A program made the position numbers and the translations under genes. From assembly GCA_012840355.1 (NCBI GenBank), contig DULN01000002.1:178529-241872 (forward strand): a stretch of DNA of 63,344 nt, in the 5' to 3' direction. Origin of the DNA: Clostridiales bacterium (lineage in GTDB: Bacteria; Bacillota; Clostridia; Oscillospirales; CAG-272). The notes under the pieces were generated by a model that was not told where the DNA came from, did no database searches, and saw only the letters and a list, made by a program, of their open reading frames with translations. Positions 9,678 through 18,240 of this stretch are shown here, piece by piece. Every line of letters starts with the position of its first letter. Position 1 is the stretch's first letter.

Positions 9678-9717
9678 AAAAAAAGCTGGGGGACTCTATT
9701 GCCCCCAGCTTTTTTTG
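9678..9717. terminator. Bidirectional rho-independent terminator after cinA
   Basis: AAAAAAAGCTGGGGG...CCCCCAGCTTTTTTT: a 9-bp perfect core stem with A and T runs on both sides. It ends cinA on the minus strand and separates it from the amidohydrolase-like gene. Confidence 0.92.
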
Positions 9718-9786
9718 CTTTTGATCGATGGCTAGCCTACAACGCCGCGGGCGTTCAACGGCAGCTTTATGCATGCCAATGCATTT

Positions 9787-11037
9787 TTACGATTTTACAA
9801 CTTCAAGCGCCATTTTCAGCGCGCGGTTTGAGGATAGCCTTCTTATATGTTCGCGGGTGCCAGAAAGAGTGAGCCTGTCGACAGTGATATTGCCCCGATA
9901 GGCGCAGGCTACATAGACAAGCCCTACCGGCTTTTCGGGCGTGCCCCCGCCCGGGCCGGCAATGCCCGTCGTTGCAAGCCCGACGTCGCAGCCGAGCCGG
10001 CTCACAATGCCCGACGCCATCTCGCGCGCAGTCTCTTCGGACACTGCGCCGTATTTTTTAAGCGTATCGGGGGAGACGCCGAGCAATTTTACCTTTACGT
10101 CGTTGGAGTAGGCTACAACGCTGCCGACAAACACGTCGGAGCAGCCGGCGACGTCGACGATGCGTGAGGCGATTTGCCCGCCGGTGCACGACTCGGCGGT
10201 ACCGAGCGTAAGCCCAAGGCTGCGCAGCGTGTCGACAACTGCATGTTCAAGGTCGATGTCAATTCCGTAAATATACTGTCCGACATCGGTCGCGCGGATG
10301 CGCTCGACCATCTCGTCGCACATCCGCAGCCCTTCTTCATAAGTTTTAGCCTTAGCCGTGACGCGGAGCCTGACTTCGCCTTCTTTGCAATATGGCGCGA
10401 CGGTCGGGTTAAGCGCGGCTTGCATAAGCGGGCGCAGCCTCGCTTCGACCGCCGACTCGCCGAGCCCGGTTATCATTATGTTTCTGCTGACGATGATTTC
10501 GCTAGCGAATTTGCGCAGGTAGGGCATAACGTATGTGTCGAACATCGGTTCAAGCTCGCGAGGCGGTCCGGGGAGCATTATGACGACTTTGCCGAGCTCC
10601 TCGTCTTCGACAGCAAATCCGGGCGCCGTGCCCCAATCGTTGTCGAACACAATAGCGCCGCGCGGTATCATCGCCTGCTTTTGGTTGTTATCGGTCATCG
10701 TGGCACCGCGGCGGCGGAAAAACTCGCGGATGCGCGAAAGGGAGCGCTCGTCGAGCACAAGCTCGCGGCCTAGCACTTCCGCGATGGTTTCTTTTGTGAG
10801 GTCGTCATATGTCGGCCCAAGCCCGCCCGAGGTGATAAGCAAGTCGCAGCGCGAAAGCGCCGCTTTGACGGCGGCTTTCAGCCGCTCGGGATTGTCGCCG
10901 ACGCACGCCTGGTAGTATTGGTTTATGCCGAGCGAGGCGAGCCGCTTTGAGATAAAAGCAGCGTTGGTATTTACAATGTCGCCGATAAGAAGCTCGGTGC
11001 CGACGCATAGTATTTCGGCGCAGGATATTTTTATCAT
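9787..11037 (-). CDS. cinA: Competence/damage-inducible protein CinA
   Basis: A 416-residue, full-length two-domain CinA. The N-terminal MoCF-like domain (about 1-170) begins AEILCVGTELLIGDIVNTN and contains SGGLGPTYDDLTKE; this domain cleaves ADP-ribose/nucleotide phosphoanhydrides in characterised members. The C-terminal PncC-like domain (about 255-416) contains GTAESCTGGQIASRI and TTGIAGPGGGTPEKPVG, the nicotinamide-nucleotide amidase signature. It likely works in pyridine nucleotide salvage. It is leftward with its own terminator; no recA lies beside it here. Confidence 0.95.
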   Translation of the reverse strand: MIKISCAEILCVGTELLIGDIVNTNAAFISKRLASLGINQYYQACVGDNPERLKAAVKAALSRCDLLITSGGLGPTYDDLTKETIAEVLGRELVLDERSLSRIREFFRRRGATMTDNNQKQAMIPRGAIVFDNDWGTAPGFAVEDEELGKVVIMLPGPPRELEPMFDTYVMPYLRKFASEIIVSRNIMITGLGESAVEARLRPLMQAALNPTVAPYCKEGEVRLRVTAKAKTYEEGLRMCDEMVERIRATDVGQYIYGIDIDLEHAVVDTLRSLGLTLGTAESCTGGQIASRIVDVAGCSDVFVGSVVAYSNDVKVKLLGVSPDTLKKYGAVSEETAREMASGIVSRLGCDVGLATTGIAGPGGGTPEKPVGLVYVACAYRGNITVDRLTLSGTREHIRRLSSNRALKMALEVVKS

Positions 11038-11139
11038 ATGTTAACACTCGCAAAATATAAAATTATTACCTAAAAATGGAATCAAGCCGCTCGACAGCTT
11101 TTGCTAAGCGGAGGGTGCTTTTTTAGACATAAGCGTGTA

Positions 11140-11179
11140 AAAAGCAGACGAAAAGCCGGTAACCTAACGGTTCCGGCTT
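11140..11179 (-). terminator. Rho-independent terminator of upp
   Basis: On the minus strand an AAGCCGG-AACC / GGTT-CCGGCTT stem (one unpaired base) is followed by TTTTCGTCTGCTTTTT. It lies just past the upp stop codon. Confidence 0.65.
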
Positions 11180-11187
11180 GGGCGCCT

Positions 11188-11817
11188 TTATTTTGTGCCG
11201 AACAGGCGGTCACCGGCGTCGCCAAGACCGGGAAGTATATATGCCTGGTCGTTCAGCCGGTCGTCAAGCGCGGCTGTGTAAATGTCGACGTCCGGGTGGT
11301 CAGCCTGCATACGCGCCACGCCTTCGGGTGCGGCGACAAGGCACATAAGGCGGATATCGGTTGCACCTTTTTCCTTGAGCATCGACGCAGCGTCGGAGGC
11401 AGAGCCGCCGGTCGCGAGCATCGGGTCGCACAAAATAACAGTGCGCTGGTCGATGTCGGCGGGAAGCTTGCAGTAGTAAACCACAGGGGTGTGAGTTTCC
11501 GGGTCGCGGTAAAGGCCGATATGGCCTACCTTTGCCACCGGTATAAGGCTGAGCAGGCCGTCTACCATGCCGAGCCCGGCGCGGAGAATCGGGACTATCG
11601 CCACTTTTTTGCCGCCTATCTCATATGCCGTCATTTTTTGCAGCGGCGTTTCGATTTCGATTTCCGTAAGCGGGAAATCGCGTGTTATCTCATATCCCAT
11701 AAGCATCGAAATCTCGTTTAATAGCTCGCGGAAATCTTTTGGTCCCGTTTCCACCTTGCGCATTATGGTAAGCTTATGCGCGATAAGCGGATGCTCGATG
11801 ATGTGAAGTTTACCCAT
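11188..11817 (-). CDS. upp: Uracil phosphoribosyltransferase
   Basis: A 209-residue pyrimidine salvage enzyme that makes UMP from uracil and PRPP. Motifs: [12 protein letters not shown], the PRPP-binding loop [13 protein letters not shown], and the uracil-binding [13 protein letters not shown] at the very C-terminus, all expected for UPRT. The length matches the family. It lies 48 bp downstream of yfbR on the same strand, so the two nucleotide-salvage genes probably form one transcript. Confidence 0.97.
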   Translation of the reverse strand: MGKLHIIEHPLIAHKLTIMRKVETGPKDFRELLNEISMLMGYEITRDFPLTEIEIETPLQKMTAYEIGGKKVAIVPILRAGLGMVDGLLSLIPVAKVGHIGLYRDPETHTPVVYYCKLPADIDQRTVILCDPMLATGGSASDAASMLKEKGATDIRLMCLVAAPEGVARMQADHPDVDIYTAALDDRLNDQAYILPGLGDAGDRLFGTK

Positions 11818-11865
11818 TGAAAATACCGTCCTAATGATTTATAATTTTTATAATCAAATTTGCCG

Positions 11866-12453
11866 TCAGAGTTCGTCGACTGTAAGCTCGAATGCGGGCA
11901 GGTAGTCTTCCATAAATTTATGGAGCTCTGGCAGCGGGTTTGAAATCAAGGAAGCTTGTAGCGTTTTGCGCGCTTCGCGGAACTCGGCGTTACCGCACTT
12001 TTCCTCCTCGACGCATTTTATATATGCGCACAGCTTGTCCGCAGCTTTGACAAGCGGCCAAAGCTCCGCGTCGGAATCTTGCTTTTCCGGCAAAAGCAGC
12101 GGCGCGTATTCGCTTTGAAGCTCGGGGGGAAGCTTTGATAAGAGGGTGTGCGCGGCGCTTTTTTCAATCTCAGAATAAGCCCGGCGCATGTCAAAGTTAA
12201 AATATTTGACCGGCGTGGGAAGGTCGCCGGTGTAAACCTCCGAAGCGTCGTGGTATAGCGCCAAAAGCGCGACCCGTCCCGGATCATAGTTTTTCCCAAA
12301 ATATTTGTTTCCGATAAGCGCAAGCATATGTGCGACAGCTGTTACCTCGGCGGTGTGCGCCGCAAGCGTGTCTACCATTACGTTGCGCATAAGGCTCCAG
12401 CGCCTGATGAGCTTTTGCCTGAAAAGAATGGCGAAAAAGTTGTGTGCCGTGAC
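11866..12453 (-). CDS. yfbR: YfbR-type 5'-deoxynucleotidase (HD domain), apparent non-canonical start
   Basis: An HD-domain nucleotidase that dephosphorylates deoxynucleoside 5'-monophosphates. It matches YfbR strongly: RWSLMRN, HTAEVTAVAHML, LYHDASEVYTGDLPTPVKYFN (HD metal site) and KAADKLCAYIKC. The start is problematic. The only upstream in-frame ATG (12495) lies inside the -10 box of a good promoter, so it cannot be on the transcript. A perfect AAGGAGG (12460-12466) sits 6 nt before a GTC codon (12453) and 9 nt before ACG (12450). The GTC position gives 195 residues and aligns with the E. coli start, so I used it. Either initiation is at a non-AUG codon or one base is wrong. Confidence 0.88.
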   Translation of the reverse strand, partial: VTAHNFFAILFRQKLIRRWSLMRNVMVDTLAAHTAEVTAVAHMLALIGNKYFGKNYDPGRVALLALYHDASEVYTGDLPTPVKYFNFDMRRAYSEIEKSAAHTLLSKLPPELQSEYAPLLLPEKQDSDAELWPLVKAADKLCAYIKCVEEEKCGNAEFREARKTLQASLISNPLPELHKFMEDYLPAFELTVDEL

Positions 12454-12459
12454 CGCTCG

Positions 12460-12466
12460 CCTCCTT
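12460..12466 (-). promoter_or_regulatory. Consensus Shine-Dalgarno AAGGAGG without a canonical start codon downstream
   Basis: This perfect anti-16S complement sets the yfbR start. The codons at normal spacing are GTC (6 nt) and ACG (9 nt); the next in-frame ATG is about 20 codons into the conserved protein. Confidence 0.75.
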
Positions 12467-12493
12467 AGGACATGCCAAAAAACTGCACCGTAC

Positions 12494-12523
12494 ATTATAA
12501 ACCCGCAGGCGCTTTTGCGTCAA
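12494..12523 (-). promoter_or_regulatory. Sigma-A promoter for yfbR-upp
   Basis: Minus strand: -35 TTGACG (12518-12523), 18-bp spacer, -10 TATAAT (12494-12499). The predicted transcription start is near 12487, about 20 nt before the Shine-Dalgarno. Confidence 0.8.
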
Positions 12524-12942
12524 GTAAGAAATCGCAAGTCTTTATAAATTTATGGCATAAATGGTCGAGCCGCATATATCGAGCTGGCTCGAAATAAGTT
12601 TGTGCATAGTGCTTAAATGTAGAAAATACGGGCGTAAAAATGTGAAAGGTGCACAAGCGCCCTGTCTCGTTTTACATACTACAAATATAGCCATCCGGGC
12701 GCAAATGTGTAAAAAACAATTACGCTTATAGTCAGCCCGTCAGTGCATTAGCCCGATAGCTATTATAAAAAACCAAGCTAATTGCGCATTGGTAAATTAT
12801 ATTTACAGCGCCACAGAAGTCGCAGGGTAAAAGGTGGCAATAACAATATATAGTGAAATTGTGAACAAACAAAAACGGTGCTATAAACCTTGGTTATCTA
12901 ATATGTATCCACCACGTAAACATTAGCCTGGATTTGTCGCTA
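12524..12942. other. AT-rich non-coding region upstream of the carbohydrate operon
   Basis: No convincing reading frame is seen on either strand. It contains a TCGAGCC/GGCTCGA inverted repeat (12565-12592, 14-nt spacer) that could be a hairpin or operator. Several A/T-tracts follow. It is the likely regulatory region of the operon starting at 12943. No clear catabolite-responsive element could be picked by eye. Confidence 0.5.
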
Positions 12943-12971
12943 TTGACAACTTTCCTTCTTTGTGTTATTAT
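12943..12971 (+). promoter_or_regulatory. Sigma-A promoter of the carbohydrate ABC operon
   Basis: -35 TTGACA (12943-12948), 17-bp spacer, -10 TATTAT (12966-12971); a TATAAT overlaps three bases further on. The predicted leader to the first ATG at 13310 is about 330 nt, long enough for leader control. Confidence 0.72.
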
Positions 12972-13147
12972 AATTGAGTGAATTTTGGAGTACGACGACG
13001 GTTGTATTAATATATTCCGCATAATTGTTGTTAACGGTTTTTTAACGGCAGCCGACGTTTGTAGTCCAGCCAATGCAGGTAAATTTTAACCCTGTAAACA
13101 ATAATAAGAAACCGGTTTTGGAATATTGCGGAAGGATGCTGTTGCTG

Positions 13148-13294
13148 ATGTCCCGGGGAGAGGGCGGTACGTGCCACGCCCCGCTCGCTTGGACAAATTT
13201 CGCGGTATCGCTAACCGGTGTCGTGTTTGAAGCGGCTATGGCGCTTTCCGGTTTAAGGAGCAAAAGGCCGCCATTATTTCCTAAAAACAAGTAG
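13148..13294 (+). CDS. Candidate leader ORF, 48 residues
   Basis: Inside the long 5' leader an open frame can be read from an ATG at 13148 (alternative ATGs at 13136 and 13073). The predicted product has a mixed middle segment (TNFAVSLTGVVFEAAMALSG) and a basic end (LRSKRPPLFPKNK). Its TAG stop overlaps the TAGGAGG ribosome binding site of the solute-binding protein gene, an arrangement expected for translational coupling. I recognise no family. It may equally be part of a structured leader RNA or chance. Confidence 0.3.
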   Translation: MSRGEGGTCHAPLAWTNFAVSLTGVVFEAAMALSGLRSKRPPLFPKNK

Positions 13295-13309
13295 GAGGAA
13301 ATCATCCAC

Positions 13310-16300
13310 ATGAACAAGTCGCACGCGCAAAAGGTAATTGCCATCTTCATGGTAATTGCGATGATGTTCGGCGCACTGTCGGTTATACCCGCATCGGCCG
13401 CCGATTCGGACTCCGGCGCTGACGCGGCATATGCCGATTCGACGCAAGTGTCCGAAGCGCACAAAGAGATGTTCGGCACTTATAACCGGACACTTGCCGA
13501 GATCGAGGATATGATAAATGCAATATCATATCACGATTATAACCTGAAGTACGCCGAAGTGCCGAAGGCGGAACAGACCGTCGTAATCAGGGCGGCGGAC
13601 TATATTCCTGAGGAGACCACCGCCGAAGTTGAGGTTTTGCATGATTACGAGGGTGTGCCCGGCCCGTCGCTGAAAATGGGCCCGACCGGTAAAACTACAT
13701 GGCACGTAAATATTCCGAAAACCGGAAGGTATGCGATGCGCATCACCTACATACCGTACGTAGGTGAGACGGTAACGACGATCGAGCGCATGCTTTATAT
13801 TGATGGCAAACTGCCTTTCTCCGAGGCGCGGTATCTCTACTTCCCGCGTTCTTGGGAGTATGTGCTGAATGAGGACGGCTCGTTCGATATAGATATCGTC
13901 GGCAACGACATCCGTCCGATAAGGCAGCAGAGGCCAATTTGGAATACATATTTCTTGCGTGACTGGCTCGGCTTTGCAATAGATCCGTTTGAATTTTATT
14001 TTACCGAGGGCGACCACACGATTACATTTGTGGGCGCCCGTGAGCCCATTATTATCTCCACGATCGAGCTCTACCGCTATGAGCCGGAGATGAGCTACGA
14101 GGAGTACGTGGAGTACTACAAGTCGAAGGGCGCAAAGATAATTGAGACTACCGAGCCGATTAAGGTTCAGGCCGAAAACCCGTACCTTGTATCCAACGCG
14201 TGCCTGTATCCGACAAACGACCGTACATCGGCTCTCACCGAGCCCCAGGACCCGGCGGTTATAAAGTACAACATCCTCAACAGCTCGGTTGTTAACCAGT
14301 GGATGCGTTATAAGGTCACAGTGCCCGAATCCGGCTTCTATACGATTGCCGCCCGGTTCCGTCAGAACTCCCTCATAGGCATGTTCACGTCGCGCCGTAT
14401 TAAGATAAACGGCGAGATACCTTTCCGCGAAGCGAGTTTCCTCCGCTTTAAATACTCGCCCGACTGGCAGAGCAAGCCGCTCAACGATGGCTATACTGAT
14501 TTTATGTTCTACCTCGAGAAGGGCGAGAACATAATCGAGTTTGAAGTCGTGCTCGGCCACATGGTGGATTACGTATACCGCGTGGGACAGCTTGTGCGCG
14601 AGCTTAACGCCGCGTACCAGCAGTTCGTCATGCTCACCGGCCCGACACCTGACGCCTACCGCGACTACGGCTTTACGCGCGTCATTCCGGGCGCCGTGCG
14701 CACGATTGGTAAAGCCGCTGAGGAACTTTACCAGATCGCCGACGAGCTCGAAGCTATCACCGGCGAGCTCGGCGACCAGGTTGCGACCTTGAATACTCAC
14801 GCGATGCTCTTTGAGACGATGGCAGAAGACGAGTACGAGATCGCGCCTAACTTCGTTACATTTAAGAACTATATAATCGCCACTTCCAACTGGCTTTATG
14901 CATCACTCGACCAGCCGCTGAAACTTGACTATTTCGTAATCCAGGGCGTAAACGATCCGCTGCCGCCCGGAAAGGCAAACTTCTTCCAGGCTGCTTGGTT
15001 TGAAATTTCGGCGTTCTTCATGAGCTTCACGATGGACTATACCACCATCGGTTACCGCTATGACGCCGTCGACGGCAAGCAGATCGATTACAGGGGCGAA
15101 GTCGAGATGTGGATAGTCTCCATTCTCGGACGCGACGACGCCCTTATACAGCGCTACCTGATCGACAACTACTTTACGCCATACTCCAATATAGCAGTTA
15201 AGATAAAAGTTATATCCGCAGGCTTGACGGAAGCGATACTAGCCGGCATAGGACCCGACATAGCGAATATGAACTCGACTGATACGATAACATGGGGCCT
15301 GCGCGAAGCTGTCGAACCGCTTAACGACAAAGAGGGCTTTGACGATGTCATCACTTGGTTCGACGACGCGGCGATAACTCCTCTGACGATGGAGAACGCG
15401 AAGGGCGAAGTGCTGACCTACGGTCTGCCGACCGTTATGGCCTTCTACATGATGTTCTACCGCGTCGACACGCTTGCGGAGCTCGGTCTTGAGATTCCGA
15501 GGACCTGGGATGACCTCTACACCATACTGCCGGTGCTTCAGAACAAGCACATGCAGATAGGCTTGCCCACCGGCCTTGCGGGCACGAACATCTTCCTCTA
15601 TCAGCTTGGCGGCGAGCTTTACGCAGACGGCGGCAGGAGAATAAATCTCGGCTCCAACATAGCGCTTGAAGCATTCCAGAAACTTGCCGACATGTTCAGG
15701 AAGTACAGCTGCCCGGTCAACTACGACATCTCGTGGTTCAGGACCGCTCAGATGCCGATACTGATTGCGGATGCTATCGGCACCTACAACACGCTGATGG
15801 GCTTCTCCGAGCTGCGCGGCTTGTGGGAGATGGCGCCGCTGCTTGGCTTTAAACAGGATGACGGTTCGATTAATATCACCTCGCCGGTAACGGTAACCTC
15901 GGTCGTTATCCCGAGAGGCGCGACAGATCCGGACGCAACTTGGGAGTACATGAAGTGGTACACAAGCGAGGAAACCCAGATCAGGCTTGCGAAGGAGCAG
16001 CTCAACGTTTCACCCAACCCGACGACCAAGTACAATACCGCAAACATCAACGCGCTGCTTTCGCTTGCGTGGACCGAAGACGAGTACAAAGCTGTAAGCA
16101 CGCAGCTTAAGTATCTGGTTGGCATTCCCGAGTATCCGGGTTCGTATATAGTGCCAGTACATGTAAACAACGCCTTCTTGTCGGTTTACAACGACGGTGC
16201 AAACCCGATAACCGCGATGCAAGACAGAATAATCGATATCGACAAGGAGATTTCGCGCAAGCGCAAGGAGTTCAAGATGGATTATCTTGAGATCTCCTAC

Positions 16301-16351
16301 AGAGACTCGTATGCGGTAGAAAGCAAGCCCGAAGACAACCTCGCTTCGTAG
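13310..16351 (+). CDS. Very large extracellular solute-binding protein with two N-terminal carbohydrate-binding-like domains
   Basis: A 1013-residue secreted protein, more than twice the length of an ordinary sugar-binding protein. Residues 1-30 form a Sec signal peptide ending ASA-A; there is no lipobox Cys. Two beta-rich CBM6-like segments follow, about 88-260 (begins VVIRAADYIPEE) and 285-430 (begins PIKVQAENPYLVS), each with the conserved Ala-Glu/Ala-Asp start and ENIIEFEV/HTITFVG end strands. A linker helix region leads to a type-1 solute-binding domain (about 598-975) with ILGRDDALIQRYL, RTWDDLYTILPVLQ and WEYMKWYTSEE. It presumably captures oligosaccharides for the adjacent permeases. 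The start has TAGGAGG upstream. Confidence 0.88.
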   Translation: MNKSHAQKVIAIFMVIAMMFGALSVIPASAADSDSGADAAYADSTQVSEAHKEMFGTYNRTLAEIEDMINAISYHDYNLKYAEVPKAEQTVVIRAADYIPEETTAEVEVLHDYEGVPGPSLKMGPTGKTTWHVNIPKTGRYAMRITYIPYVGETVTTIERMLYIDGKLPFSEARYLYFPRSWEYVLNEDGSFDIDIVGNDIRPIRQQRPIWNTYFLRDWLGFAIDPFEFYFTEGDHTITFVGAREPIIISTIELYRYEPEMSYEEYVEYYKSKGAKIIETTEPIKVQAENPYLVSNACLYPTNDRTSALTEPQDPAVIKYNILNSSVVNQWMRYKVTVPESGFYTIAARFRQNSLIGMFTSRRIKINGEIPFREASFLRFKYSPDWQSKPLNDGYTDFMFYLEKGENIIEFEVVLGHMVDYVYRVGQLVRELNAAYQQFVMLTGPTPDAYRDYGFTRVIPGAVRTIGKAAEELYQIADELEAITGELGDQVATLNTHAMLFETMAEDEYEIAPNFVTFKNYIIATSNWLYASLDQPLKLDYFVIQGVNDPLPPGKANFFQAAWFEISAFFMSFTMDYTTIGYRYDAVDGKQIDYRGEVEMWIVSILGRDDALIQRYLIDNYFTPYSNIAVKIKVISAGLTEAILAGIGPDIANMNSTDTITWGLREAVEPLNDKEGFDDVITWFDDAAITPLTMENAKGEVLTYGLPTVMAFYMMFYRVDTLAELGLEIPRTWDDLYTILPVLQNKHMQIGLPTGLAGTNIFLYQLGGELYADGGRRINLGSNIALEAFQKLADMFRKYSCPVNYDISWFRTAQMPILIADAIGTYNTLMGFSELRGLWEMAPLLGFKQDDGSINITSPVTVTSVVIPRGATDPDATWEYMKWYTSEETQIRLAKEQLNVSPNPTTKYNTANINALLSLAWTEDEYKAVSTQLKYLVGIPEYPGSYIVPVHVNNAFLSVYNDGANPITAMQDRIIDIDKEISRKRKEFKMDYLEISYRDSYAVESKPEDNLAS

Positions 16352-16396
16352 TGCTCGGTCCGCTCAAAAAAAATTGTAAAGGAGAATTGTCGCCAA

Positions 16397-17365
16397 ATGA
16401 CAAACGGTGCAGTTAAAAAGGCGTCCGAAAAAGAGCCGAAGCTGCCGAAGGCCAGAAAGGACATGACGAAGGCCGAGTATATCTTGCTTCAGATGAAGCG
16501 GACTTGGGTCGGGTATATAATGGTACTCCCCTTCTTGGTAATGTTCATCGCATTTACCGTCGTGCCCGTCGTCCTTTCGATCCTGCTGAGCTTCACGAAC
16601 TTTAACATGCTGCAGTGGCCGGACTTTGTGGGCTTCGACAATTTCGTCAGGCTGTTTCTTGATGACGACCTCTTCGTAAGGGCCTTCCAGTACACAATGA
16701 TATTTGCCGTAGCGGTAGGCCCGGCATCATACATCCTGTCCTTCCTAGTCGCATGGTTTATAAACGAGCTCCCTCCGAAAGTGAGAGCGTTCGTTACCTT
16801 CATCTTCTACGGGCCGTCTATATCCGGTAACGCATACCTTGTATGGCAGCTCCTGTTCCAGGGCGATATATACGGGTATGTGAACGGTTGGCTCCTTAAG
16901 ATGGGCTTTATCACAAAACCGATACTCTTCTTCACCGACGCCAATTACATCGTTCCGTTGTGTATAGTCGTAGCGCTGTGGACCTCGCTTGGTACGTCGT
17001 TCCTTGCTTTTATAGCGGGCCTGCAGGGTGTCGACCGCTCGCTTTATGAAGCAGGAGCGATAGACGGTATCAAGAACCGTTGGCAGGAACTGTGGTATAT
17101 AACCCTTCCTTCCATGAGGCAGATCCTTCTGTTCGGCGCGGTCTTGTCGATAACCAGCTCGTTCGGGTTCGGTGGCATCGTTACCGCGCTTTGCGGCAGG
17201 CCCCCGACAAACTATGTTGGTTATACGCTGCAGCATCACCTGGAAGAATACATGACGACTCGTTTTGAGTTCGGCTATGCCTCCGCTATTTCGCTTGTGC
17301 TATTCTTCCTGATGATAGGCGCAAACGTGCTGGTGCAAAAATTGCTTGCGAAGGTGGGTCAGTAA
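16397..17365 (+). CDS. Sugar ABC transporter permease (MalF/UgpA type), pair A
   Basis: A 322-residue inner-membrane permease with six predicted membrane helices and the EAA loop YEAGAIDGIKNRWQELW...LPS that docks the ATPase. It follows the solute-binding protein by 45 bp with AAAGGAG upstream, and its TAA is 1 bp before the start of the second permease. No ATPase gene is present in this operon, so energy probably comes from a shared MsmX-type ATPase encoded elsewhere. Confidence 0.93.
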   Translation: MTNGAVKKASEKEPKLPKARKDMTKAEYILLQMKRTWVGYIMVLPFLVMFIAFTVVPVVLSILLSFTNFNMLQWPDFVGFDNFVRLFLDDDLFVRAFQYTMIFAVAVGPASYILSFLVAWFINELPPKVRAFVTFIFYGPSISGNAYLVWQLLFQGDIYGYVNGWLLKMGFITKPILFFTDANYIVPLCIVVALWTSLGTSFLAFIAGLQGVDRSLYEAGAIDGIKNRWQELWYITLPSMRQILLFGAVLSITSSFGFGGIVTALCGRPPTNYVGYTLQHHLEEYMTTRFEFGYASAISLVLFFLMIGANVLVQKLLAKVGQ

Positions 17366-17366
17366 G

Positions 17367-18230
17367 ATGGCAAAGCTTAGAACAAGAAAGCATAGAGTTG
17401 TCTTAAACCGATCGGTAGGCGGAGACACAGTCATTTCGATTATCCTGACCCTTATGGGCCTCTTCATGTTCCTGCCGGTGTGGTACCTTTTAGTCACGGC
17501 GTTCAAGCCGCTTGGCGAGCGCAACATCACGCCTCCGCGGTTCTACGTGATTAGGCCGACGCTTCAGAACTTTATAGACCTGTTCACAAACCTGAATATG
17601 ACGTGGGTTCCGATCTCGCGTTACATATTCAACACTATTATAATATCAATCCTTGCGACGCTGGGTTGCCTTATAATCGGTTCACTGTCGGCGTACGCGC
17701 TCTCTAAGATACGCTTCCCGGGCTCAAGGTTTGTTTTCGCGCTTATCCGCTATTCGCTGATGATCTCGTCCACGATAGCGGGTATCACGAACTTCATCAT
17801 TTATGTGGCTCTGGGCTGGCTTAACACCTATCAGATTTCGATAATCCCGGTGTGGGCTTCGACGCTGGGCCTTTACCTGATGAAGCAGTTTATTGACGGA
17901 AACGTATCCGACGAGATGATAGAAGCCGCTCGAATCGACGGCGCCTCCGAGTTGAGGATATATTGGGAAATCGTTATGCCGCTGGTTAAGCCGGCATGGC
18001 TAACCCTGATGGTTACAACCTTCCAGGGCGTTTGGAACACCGGCGCATCCCCTTACGTATGGAGCGAAAACCTTAAGACGTTTAACTCGGCTATTTCAAC
18101 AGTTCAGACCGTCAGCTCCGGCGCGTCGTCTGCGGCGATTATACTCATGATGAGCGTGCCGATTACGGTGTTCATCATTAACCAGTCCAAGATAGTCGAG
18201 ACAATGGCTTCGTCGGGAATGAAAGACTGA
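17367..18230 (+). CDS. Carbohydrate ABC transporter permease (MalG type), pair A
   Basis: A 287-residue permease. I start at the ATG at 17367, one base after the upstream stop, with AAGGTGG before it; an alternative ATG at 17346 would overlap. Six membrane helices, with the EAA loop IEAARIDGASELRIYWEIV-MPL. It forms the heterodimeric channel with the preceding permease. Ten bases separate it from the next gene, so translation is tightly linked. Confidence 0.93.
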   Translation: MAKLRTRKHRVVLNRSVGGDTVISIILTLMGLFMFLPVWYLLVTAFKPLGERNITPPRFYVIRPTLQNFIDLFTNLNMTWVPISRYIFNTIIISILATLGCLIIGSLSAYALSKIRFPGSRFVFALIRYSLMISSTIAGITNFIIYVALGWLNTYQISIIPVWASTLGLYLMKQFIDGNVSDEMIEAARIDGASELRIYWEIVMPLVKPAWLTLMVTTFQGVWNTGASPYVWSENLKTFNSAISTVQTVSSGASSAAIILMMSVPITVFIINQSKIVETMASSGMKD

Positions 18231-18240
18231 GGGAGGCGAA

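Noticed and set aside
9535..9774. N-terminal 80-codon extension of the amidohydrolase-like frame
   Set aside because: It is encoded through the cinA terminator and lacks a ribosome binding site; the ATG at 9534 has one.
13042..13479. A 145-codon leftward frame across the start of the solute-binding protein
   Set aside because: It crosses the promoter-proximal leader and the signal peptide of the sense gene and has no features of its own.
13526..14800. A 424-codon frame antisense to the solute-binding protein
   Set aside because: No ribosome binding site or recognisable motif; the sense frame has a signal peptide and family motifs.
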